Assembly: GCA_023430285.1 (NCBI GenBank)
Contig: JAEZAV010000061.1
Location: 1 to 17,896, forward strand
DNA length: 17,896 bases
Source of the DNA: Methanobacteriota archaeon
GTDB taxonomy: Archaea > Methanobacteriota > Methanobacteria > Methanobacteriales > Methanobacteriaceae
Direction of reading: 5' to 3'
Shown here piece after piece: positions 1-5,977 of the stretch (positions within the stretch are counted from its first letter, which is position 1; the number at the start of each line of letters is the position of its first letter). The notes under the pieces are model-generated. The model was not told the origin of the DNA and did not search any database. It saw nothing but the letters and a program-made list of their open reading frames with translations. A program made the position numbers and the translations under genes.

Positions 1-468
1 GAGATATGTGGAAAAAAACTAGTTGAAGAACCATTGAAAACTAAAATTGATGGTTCAATCATGCTTACTTGTAAAGAATGCTCAAAGTTTGGTAAAGTTC
101 AAAAAGAACCTCCTAAACCAAAGAGAAGAGGAGCTCCAAGGGGTTCTAGTGGAACCAGAAGAACATCACGACCACAGGAACCTACCGAGGAAGTAATTGA
201 AAATTTCAATCAGTTAGTGCGTAATGCAAGGGAAAAAAAGGGCTGGTCTCGTGAAGAACTTGGTGAAAAGCTGTATGAAAAGGCTTCAGTCATAAGCAGA
301 ATAGAATCAGGTAAAATGGTTCCAGATATTAAACTAGCAAAGAAGCTCGAGAAAACACTGAAAGTGGTTCTTATAGAAAAGAATGATGGGACTGCCATGG
401 ATGAACTGGCCCATGCAAAGGTTAGAGAAGCAACAATAGGGGATATTGCTAGAATAAAAAAGAACTAA
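1..468 (+). CDS. MBF1-like transcription factor (zinc ribbon + HTH), 5' end missing
   Basis: The reading frame is open from the first base, and the coding residues before the in-frame TTG at 34 (E-I-C-G-K-K) belong to the family, so the gene starts upstream of the window. 155 residues are visible. The N-terminal part is half of a zinc ribbon: a C-x2-C whose first Cys lies before the window, then C-K-E-C about 20 residues later. A basic, Pro/Arg-rich linker follows, then a Cro/C1-type helix-turn-helix at about visible residues 65-120 (REKKGWSREELGEKLYEKAS and the S-R-I-E-S-G-K recognition helix). This zinc ribbon plus HTH order is the archaeal multiprotein bridging factor 1 layout. The family binds TBP/DNA and acts as a general or stress-linked transcription factor. 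The role is taken from the family; no target is visible here. It ends convergently against the DUF356 gene. Confidence 0.85.
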   Translation, partial: EICGKKLVEEPLKTKIDGSIMLTCKECSKFGKVQKEPPKPKRRGAPRGSSGTRRTSRPQEPTEEVIENFNQLVRNAREKKGWSREELGEKLYEKASVISRIESGKMVPDIKLAKKLEKTLKVVLIEKNDGTAMDELAHAKVREATIGDIARIKKN

Positions 469-475
469 CTTTACC

Positions 476-503
476 CTATTTTTTTCTTAAATAAATTTTT
501 TTT
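476..503 (+). terminator. Oligo-T terminator of the MBF1-like gene
   Basis: Two T-runs (479-485 and 496-503) begin about 10 nt after the stop codon, without a hairpin. This is the usual form of transcription termination signal in Methanobacteriales. Inferred from base composition and position only. Confidence 0.5.
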
Positions 504-517
504 ATGTAAATTATCAA

Positions 518-898
518 TTAATCTTCTTTTTTAGAATCAAAAGATTTGTCACTCTTATGGGAATAATATCCTCTTAGGGGACTTAATTTATTGAAGTTAG
601 ATTCTAATTCTTTAAATTCTGCATATTCTTCGCTTATAACCACTACATGTGCTGGTGGATGTATTTTTCTGATGTGAACTATGCTTTTGGTTGTATCGTC
701 AACCACCTTCACAAGAACTGCTATGGCTGATCTGGATCTTATCTTTTGTTTCAAAATTTTAGTTGCTATGTTATCTGCCTTTTTTGACTCTATGATCCGG
801 GGTTTACCACTAATTTTCAGGCCAGCATGTCTCTCGATATCTGCGAGGGTGTTTAAAAGTTTATTTTGGTCTTCTGCTCTTATTAAAATTAAAGCCAT
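518..898 (-). CDS. DUF356-like conserved methanogen protein
   Basis: A soluble 126-residue protein. Its beginning (MALILIRAEDQNKLLNTLAD), the central I-R-K-I-H-P-P-A-H-V-V-V-I-S segment (about residues 76-90) and a charged, probably disordered tail match my recollection of the DUF356 family, which is nearly confined to methanogens and has no assigned function. The alternating beta/alpha pattern (beta at 2-6, helix at 12-25, beta near 58-66 and 70-78, beta at 85-90) suggests a small alpha/beta fold; this is inference. The ATG at 898 is preceded by AGGAG (revcomp of 907-911). The gene is convergent with the MBF1-like gene and has its own upstream region, so it is probably a separate transcription unit from the surface-protein genes behind it. 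Family assignment is from memory and has not been searched. Confidence 0.6.
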   Translation of the reverse strand: MALILIRAEDQNKLLNTLADIERHAGLKISGKPRIIESKKADNIATKILKQKIRSRSAIAVLVKVVDDTTKSIVHIRKIHPPAHVVVISEEYAEFKELESNFNKLSPLRGYYSHKSDKSFDSKKED

Positions 899-937
899 AA
901 AAATTTCTCCTATATAAAAAATCTTTTAATTAAAAAA

Positions 938-947
938 TAATTTAAAT
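938..947 (-). promoter_or_regulatory. Candidate TATA box for the DUF356-like gene
   Basis: On the minus strand ATTTAAATTA lies about 40-50 nt before the ATG at 898. It would place the start of transcription near 915-918 and leave a short leader containing AGGAG. A second AT-rich TATA-like string (911-922) is too close to the ATG for a leadered transcript with that ribosome binding site. Confidence 0.35.
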
Positions 948-970
948 GGAATAAATTCATCATTTATTCC
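948..970 (-). terminator. Perfect 9-bp inverted repeat, likely hairpin terminator of the surface-protein operon
   Basis: GGAATAAAT (948-956) and ATTTATTCC (962-970) are a perfect inverted repeat with a 5-nt loop, starting 13 nt after the stop codon at 983. On the minus strand it is followed by T-rich sequence, as expected for termination of the 2696-983 gene pair. It also sits just upstream of the DUF356 TATA candidate, so an operator role is possible. Confidence 0.45.
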
Positions 971-982
971 GCATTTTTTTTA

Positions 983-2242
983 CTACTTCTTTAGGAAGGA
1001 TGATATTAACGTGCTTCTAAACAACACCAGTATCACCAGAATTATTCCTATGGCAGTTTGCATGTTTCCCAACAGGTTCAGTATGTTTGAGCTTATTGGT
1101 AGGTTCCATGGAGGGGATGATCTGTCATCTGGAAGTGCCTTGAAATACACACCAACAGCTTTTTGATTTTGATTCACATTGATATCACTGGCTTCAACAT
1201 CGTTGACCCCAACAAGCAATCCACTGGAAATTGCGTTGTTGATATCTTTTGCAATTTGTGTTCCACTAAAACCATGTTTTGAAACAGATGCCTGAACTAT
1301 TTCCTGGGTTGTTGAAGCAACTCCGGGTGCATCTGTACCGTAAACAGCTACCGATGTTGTGTTTGAATCCACAGTGATGGCATTTTGCAGAGCTTGATAT
1401 GCGTAAACAGTTGTAAGATTTGATCCATCTATGGGACTAACCTCATAATTCGCAGCCTCTGGAAACGCAACACTCCAACCATTATCACTGACCTTACTGT
1501 AGGGTTGGTCCATTGAAAAACCGGTGGTGTTTAATTCGGTAGGTGTGAACATGTCCCCAGTTGTGATACCAGAAACAAGGTTTAAAGCACCACCACCATG
1601 TTTTTCACCTGCATTTATTGCAACATTTTTAAATGCAGCTGCAACCACATCTGTGGCAGGATAACCATCCCGTATCATTTGCCCCATCATTTCAGCTGTT
1701 TGTAAACGCACAGCATCTGCAGTACCGTACTGAGGGTTACCTGGAGTGTTTCTCAGGTGAATAATAGCTCCCTTAGTTCCGGGCGGTAGAACTGCTAGAC
1801 CTCCACTGTATGGAGTTATGGTTATGGTACCGTTGTCTGAAACAATCACAACGTATGCTAAGAAGTATCCTCCCACAGCAGCACCTATGGTAGGTCCTCC
1901 AGTCATGATCCTAATACCTGAAAATCCATTTGCTAGTGTTGCTGCCGAAGCTGCTGTTCCTCCATTTTCAAGGTTGTTTACGGCCGATACAATAGCACCT
2001 AACCTTGGGGTTTCGTTACCCTCACCACCAGAGAGAACACAGAAATGTTTTTCTTTTGAAAGGATGAATGTGGACTGGAACATGTTTTCTGCCCAGGATT
2101 GACTTCCTGCAGCAGCACCGTTTGGATCCTGTCCTGTAGGGTCTGTTATAACAACCACGTTCATTGTGGCTGCAGAGGTGTGAACCAACATTCCAACTGT
2201 CATTAGGAACAGTAAAATTCCCACTAATTTTGATCTCTTCAT
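983..2242 (-). CDS. Unrecognised exported, C-terminally membrane-anchored protein
   Basis: I do not recognise this family. From the ATG at 2242 the protein has 419 residues. It starts with a classical signal peptide (K-R-S-K n-region, hydrophobic core, T-S-A-A cleavage-like end at about residue 25). A long Gly/Ala/Thr-rich extracytoplasmic part carries five N-x-S/T sequons (NET, NGT, NTT, NLT, NTT). Near the end is one hydrophobic segment (about 394-409) and a short basic tail (LKK), giving a protein facing outside and held by its C-terminus. An in-frame ATG at 2269 would add nine residues and overlap the upstream gene by 14 bp. Each start has its own GGGG ribosome-binding motif because of a duplicated 14-mer; I prefer 2242 because its N-terminus is a cleaner signal peptide. 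It follows the POTRA-like gene and the Mur ligases, which suggests a cell-surface or wall role (inference). Confidence 0.7.
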   Translation of the reverse strand: MKRSKLVGILLFLMTVGMLVHTSAATMNVVVITDPTGQDPNGAAAGSQSWAENMFQSTFILSKEKHFCVLSGGEGNETPRLGAIVSAVNNLENGGTAASAATLANGFSGIRIMTGGPTIGAAVGGYFLAYVVIVSDNGTITITPYSGGLAVLPPGTKGAIIHLRNTPGNPQYGTADAVRLQTAEMMGQMIRDGYPATDVVAAAFKNVAINAGEKHGGGALNLVSGITTGDMFTPTELNTTGFSMDQPYSKVSDNGWSVAFPEAANYEVSPIDGSNLTTVYAYQALQNAITVDSNTTSVAVYGTDAPGVASTTQEIVQASVSKHGFSGTQIAKDINNAISSGLLVGVNDVEASDINVNQNQKAVGVYFKALPDDRSSPPWNLPISSNILNLLGNMQTAIGIILVILVLFRSTLISSFLKK

Positions 2243-2246
2243 GAAT

Positions 2247-2282
2247 TTCAGCCCCTTAATAAGTTCCATTCAGCCCCTTAAT
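2247..2282 (+). repeat. 14-bp direct repeat duplicating the ribosome-binding site at a gene junction
   Basis: TTCAGCCCCTTAAT occurs at 2247-2260 and again at 2269-2282 (period 22). On the minus strand each copy supplies AAGGGG upstream of a possible ATG (2242 and 2269). The copies also encode the similar peptides I-K-G-L in the end of the POTRA-like protein and in the extended start of the next protein. Confidence 0.85.
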
Positions 2283-2696
2283 GTATATGTTTGAAAAGTC
2301 TTCAATCACGTTCACTGTAACTATTCCTGTTGAATTATCCACTTCAACATCGGCAGCAACAATTGGCGTGATCTGCGTTCCTGGTATCGTTGTTTGCATA
2401 GCAGCTTGTTTAGCATTATCTATTGCTTCATTCAAGGGGACTTGCCGCTTAGACGTGACTAAAGTATCTCCCTGGATGTAACTGCCTGATCTAAAACCAA
2501 CATTTGCCAAACTATTTTTAATAGAATCTAATGGCACAATATCGTTACCCTTAACAATCACACCAGAAATTGGAACTCCCTGATCAGAGGTGGTTGATGA
2601 GGCATATGACATGTAAGTCATGACCCTCCCTGAAAATATAAGCAGGAATGCCAGTAATAAAATTATTAAGGTATCTCTCCTAATTTTTATGAACAT
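2256..2696 (-). CDS. Single-pass membrane protein with a POTRA/FtsQ-like extracytoplasmic domain
   Basis: A 146-residue protein: short basic N-terminus (F-I-K-I-R-R-D), one hydrophobic segment at about residues 9-24, then an extracytoplasmic domain at about 42-132. The domain begins with ISGVIVKGNDIVPLDSIKNS, close to the POTRA pattern I-x-V-x-G-N-x-x-V-x-x-x-x-I-x-x-x-L-x-x-x-G. A helical stretch follows (87-101), then two strands (A-A-D-V-E-V-D, then G-I-V-T-V-N-V-I-E-D) like the closing POTRA hairpin. This topology is that of bacterial FtsQ/DivIB and of substrate-binding POTRA modules in wall and outer-membrane machines. Two sequons (NST, NGT) fit an outside location. The ATG is preceded by GGTG seven bases upstream. 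It overlaps or abuts the next surface protein and lies 135 bp behind two Mur ligases. The POTRA call is a pattern judgement; the function is inferred. Confidence 0.65.
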   Translation of the reverse strand: MFIKIRRDTLIILLLAFLLIFSGRVMTYMSYASSTTSDQGVPISGVIVKGNDIVPLDSIKNSLANVGFRSGSYIQGDTLVTSKRQVPLNEAIDNAKQAAMQTTIPGTQITPIVAADVEVDNSTGIVTVNVIEDFSNIYIKGLNGTY

Positions 2697-2733
2697 TCTA
2701 ATTCACCTTCAGTGCATTGAAATATGAAACTAT

Positions 2734-2743
2734 AATATTTAAT
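2734..2743 (-). promoter_or_regulatory. Candidate TATA box for the POTRA-like/surface-protein operon
   Basis: On the minus strand ATTAAATATT lies about 40 nt before the ATG at 2696, in a 135-bp gap after the Mur ligase gene. A start of transcription near 2715 would leave a short leader with the GGTG site. Sequence resemblance only; read-through from the ligase genes is also possible. Confidence 0.3.
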
Positions 2744-2831
2744 ATGTTTATTTGATCTTATCTGATCTAATTAGATTATTTTTAAAAGATTTAAAACTAT
2801 GCCATAACCTAATAATTTTCTTTCATAGAAA

Positions 2832-4358
2832 TTATTTCAATTCTAAAATTGATTTTTTATACTTGAATGCAGCTTCTCCAAGACATATTAAAGCTGAAGA
2901 CTTGCATTTCAAACCAGCTTTCATCCCATCTAACACTTGGTCTGAACTTGCACCGAGGGTTCCAGTTTTATCGAATTTAACCATGGATTCACTGGTCAGC
3001 ACAATTTTTCCAGATTCAATCTCTTCAACCTTGGTTTCTGCAACTACCCTGGATGCATGGGATGCTGGAACTATGAAATCTCCAAATTTCAACACTTTAT
3101 CAAATATTTCAACATCTCCCTGTTCACCAGATTCAGAAGAAACTGTTAATACTACGGTTATGGTTTCGTAAACCTTTTTAAGCTCTCTTAAAACAGTTTC
3201 AATTCCTGCTGGATTGTGTCCATAATCAAGGATAACTTCCATTTCTTCGTGGGTGAAGAGATGTTCAATTCTTCCGGAAACCCCTTCAAAGGTTTCAACT
3301 GCAGTTAAAATTTGGTCCATGGGCAGGTTGAAATATTCCTTCGCAGCCACAATTGCCCCTGTGACATTGTAAACATTGTGAAGTCCGATGAGCTTCATTT
3401 TCACTTCAAAAACAGAATCTGGTGTTTTGATTTTGAACCTTCCCTCAGATTCTTCAACATCAAATGCAAGGTAATCTGGTTCTGGACGTTTGAGTCCGCA
3501 TTCACATTGGTAGTAACCGGATCCTGTTATTGTTTCGTTGATCTCAATTTCATTACCGCACCAGCATTTCTTGTAACCTAAATCTTCTGTTTTTGCATCC
3601 ACTCCAAACTTTATCACAGAATCTGAGTTTTTTATCAAACCAAGCACCGTTGGATCGTCAGAGTTGATTATGAGTTTCTTCTTCTGGAAGTAGTCCACAA
3701 ATTCTCCTTTGATCCTGGCGTAGTTCATAAAATCATGGGTTTTATCCAGATGGTCTGGGTTGATATTTGTTAAAACACCACACTCAGGTTCGCATCGTTT
3801 CATCATAATTTCCAGGTCACCGGTGTTTCCAAATGTCCCTGTTTCTAGAACTGCAACATCTCCCTTCAACCTGGCCTGCAGTGGGGGAATGTAATCTATG
3901 TTTCCTTGAAGTTTGATGAAACCATGTTCCGTTGGTTCAAGATCCATGCTTCGGCAAATATGTTTAAGCAGGGTTGTGGTGGTTGTTTTTCCGTTGGTTC
4001 CACTGACACACAGAACTGGTTTATCTGGTTTAAACTGGTTTAAACAATCATCCACAGTCATAACATCCTTGCCAAGTTCTGAAATTCTTTTGAATAAATC
4101 TGATTCTTCACCAAGGCTTGGTGGTGGTATTATGATGTCTGAATCACTAAAAAATGATTCTGGATGGTTTTCTAGAAATTTGGGAAAATCATAATCTTCC
4201 AGTGTGTATAAAAAGGTGCATTTTGTGGCCGGGCTCATGTCTGTTCCCATGACCCTGAATTTTTTGTCCATCAACATCCTGGAAATTAGGTTTCCAACAA
4301 CTCCACAGATTCCCACCACACCGTAAACAGGTTTCTGCCTGTTTTCAGAGTTAATCAT
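2832..4358 (-). CDS. Mur ligase family protein with zinc-ribbon insert (pseudomurein peptide ligase)
   Basis: A 508-residue ATP-dependent Mur-type ligase, expected to add an amino acid to a UDP-linked pseudomurein peptide in the cytoplasm. An N-terminal Rossmann-like start (G-V-V-G-I-C-G-V-V-G-N, 13-23) precedes the ligase P-loop GTNGKTTTT (120-128), the central N-I-N-P-D-H-L-D (198-205), G-R-I-E (362-365) and the C-terminal D-Y-G-H-N-P-A-G (379-386). The core motifs are intact, so it should be active. An insert in the central domain carries C-W-C-G and C-E-C-G (Cys265, 267, 285, 287), a zinc-ribbon-like Cys4 site similar in idea to the one in bacterial MurT. The substrate cannot be read from sequence. 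The start is supported by AGGGTG about eight bases upstream, and it overlaps the stop of the preceding ligase by 8 bp, which suggests translational coupling. Confidence 0.88.
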   Translation of the reverse strand: MINSENRQKPVYGVVGICGVVGNLISRMLMDKKFRVMGTDMSPATKCTFLYTLEDYDFPKFLENHPESFFSDSDIIIPPPSLGEESDLFKRISELGKDVMTVDDCLNQFKPDKPVLCVSGTNGKTTTTTLLKHICRSMDLEPTEHGFIKLQGNIDYIPPLQARLKGDVAVLETGTFGNTGDLEIMMKRCEPECGVLTNINPDHLDKTHDFMNYARIKGEFVDYFQKKKLIINSDDPTVLGLIKNSDSVIKFGVDAKTEDLGYKKCWCGNEIEINETITGSGYYQCECGLKRPEPDYLAFDVEESEGRFKIKTPDSVFEVKMKLIGLHNVYNVTGAIVAAKEYFNLPMDQILTAVETFEGVSGRIEHLFTHEEMEVILDYGHNPAGIETVLRELKKVYETITVVLTVSSESGEQGDVEIFDKVLKFGDFIVPASHASRVVAETKVEEIESGKIVLTSESMVKFDKTGTLGASSDQVLDGMKAGLKCKSSALICLGEAAFKYKKSILELK

Positions 4359-5763
4359 ATTTTTTACACCCTTCTTTAATGCCGGACATCATTTTAAATT
4401 TAAGATCGTCGTAGTTGGTGATGGCTCCAGGCCCAACATGGACCACAATATCTCCTGGCGCCGAGTGCTTGATTGCGAGTTCCCCTGCAATGAACATGTC
4501 TTCGGTTGCTAACTTTATGGCCGAAGATTTTTGAGCCCCCTTAATAACATCGTTTGCTGCTTTCACATCAAACTTTTTAGTTGTTTCGTTGTATCCGCTG
4601 CAGATTATTACCTTAGCATATTTTCCAATGACTTCACCCACCTTAACCTTGTCCCGAGGATTGGTGCTGTCAGGGTTATCCACCACAACAATTAAATTCT
4701 CGCTATCAAAGCTTTCAAGGGTATTGATAAGTCCTGCAGGCACAAAGGCAGCATCAAAATGAACTTCCCTATCATTATAATTTCCAATGTATTCCATGTG
4801 TCCTTCAATACCTTTAAAATCAGATAATCCCTTTTTTATAGATTCTTGGCTGATTCCATATGCAAGTGCTGCTGCTGCAGCTCCAATGGAATTATCGAAG
4901 TAGTATCCCCTGAGTTTGAATGGGGTGTTGAAATTACCTTCCAATCCCAATTCTGGAATGTTGTAATTTATATTGAGCTGACCATTTTCCAAAGTTCCTT
5001 GAACCTTGCATAGCTCATGTTCACGACAGTAGTAAATGACATCGTCCCTGAATGATTCTATATTTTCTTTGCATTGAATACCTGAAATAAGAATTTCACT
5101 GGATTGGGTGATGAACAATTTCCTTTCAACATACTTCTCCATTGAATAATCGAACTCGTCAAGATGATCTGGAAAGATGTTGGTGATAATTCCCACTTTG
5201 AGCTCCACCTTGGACATCAACCTGGATGTTCCATGGGGCAGTTCAAGCACGGCAACATCGTTGCTTTTATGAAGTCCATTAACTATTCCATCAACAATCA
5301 CTTCGCTCAACAGGTTTCCCATCCTTGAAGAACACGACCAAACATTGTAACCTGCTGCTCTGAAAATTTCTGCCACTGTGTGGGTTGTACTAGTTTTTCC
5401 AAGTGTTCCTGTTATTCCAACAGTATCAATATCAAGCAGTTCATTGATGATATCTGAAATATATTCGTTGCTCAGCAATTCAATATTCTTCTCAGCTAAA
5501 AACTTCCATACCGGAGCATTCAGTGGCACAGTTGGAGCCACATATGCATATTCAATTTCTTCAGAGTTTAAACTCTCAAAATTATCAAAATCAAATGCTA
5601 ATTCCACACCCTCATTTTCCATTATTTTCAGGGTTTCTTGCACCTTTTGAGGGAATTCATTCATTTTTTTTCTGTCTGTCATCAGGATGCTGTTCCCAAC
5701 ATAATTCAATATCCTTGCCACGGGCCTTCCAGCATTACCTGCACCAATTACTAAACACTTCAT
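4351..5763 (-). CDS. Divergent Mur ligase family protein (pseudomurein cluster)
   Basis: A 470-residue Mur-type ligase homologue. The N-terminal nucleotide-binding fold starts V-I-G-A-G-N-A-G-R-P (5-14). The P-loop is G-I-T-G-T-L-G-K-T-S-T (116-126, Lys123), and N-I-F-P-D-H-L-D (195-202) matches the central-domain motif. The C-terminal domain is unusual: the G-R-x-E motif is G-H-M-E (321-324), and the family motif D-Y-A/G-H-N-P is replaced by D-A-A-F-V-P-A-G (337-344), losing His and Asn. A D-N-P-D-S-T-N-P-R stretch (362-370) lies where bacterial MurE has its D-N-P-R amino-acid recognition motif. It could be an active ligase with altered substrate handling, or a partner of the overlapping zinc-ribbon ligase downstream. 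It appears to be the first gene of its transcription unit, with only a weak ribosome site (GTGAG). Confidence 0.85.
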   Translation of the reverse strand: MKCLVIGAGNAGRPVARILNYVGNSILMTDRKKMNEFPQKVQETLKIMENEGVELAFDFDNFESLNSEEIEYAYVAPTVPLNAPVWKFLAEKNIELLSNEYISDIINELLDIDTVGITGTLGKTSTTHTVAEIFRAAGYNVWSCSSRMGNLLSEVIVDGIVNGLHKSNDVAVLELPHGTSRLMSKVELKVGIITNIFPDHLDEFDYSMEKYVERKLFITQSSEILISGIQCKENIESFRDDVIYYCREHELCKVQGTLENGQLNINYNIPELGLEGNFNTPFKLRGYYFDNSIGAAAAALAYGISQESIKKGLSDFKGIEGHMEYIGNYNDREVHFDAAFVPAGLINTLESFDSENLIVVVDNPDSTNPRDKVKVGEVIGKYAKVIICSGYNETTKKFDVKAANDVIKGAQKSSAIKLATEDMFIAGELAIKHSAPGDIVVHVGPGAITNYDDLKFKMMSGIKEGCKKYD

Positions 5764-5820
5764 AACAATTTCTCACAAGAATCTTTTAAACACTGTAATC
5801 CATATTATTTCTTTTAATTC

Positions 5821-5832
5821 AGATTTAAATCT
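5821..5832 (-). promoter_or_regulatory. TATA candidate inside a perfect palindrome, upstream of the divergent Mur ligase
   Basis: AGATTTAAATCT is a perfect 12-bp palindrome containing TTTAAAT. It lies about 60 nt before the ATG at 5763, which would give a leader of roughly 35-40 nt. The upstream minus-strand GATTA resembles a BRE. Position and sequence fit a methanogen promoter; not proven. Confidence 0.45.
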
Positions 5833-5942
5833 TAATCTACTAAGTATTATTTCCAAGTAGTACTTATCAATTTCTCATTTTAGGGGGCATGGCAGTGGGC
5901 ATTTTTGATTCCCACTATTCAAAATAGGAATAGTTTAAGCGT

Positions 5943-5957
5943 ATTTAAAAAAAAATA
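5943..5957 (-). terminator. Oligo-T terminator after the MurE/F-type ligase
   Basis: On the minus strand nine consecutive T (5947-5955) lie about 20 nt after the stop at 5978. This separates the mraY-ligase unit from the two-ligase unit downstream. No hairpin precedes it. Confidence 0.5.
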
Positions 5958-5977
5958 AGGTATTAAGTTCACTAACT

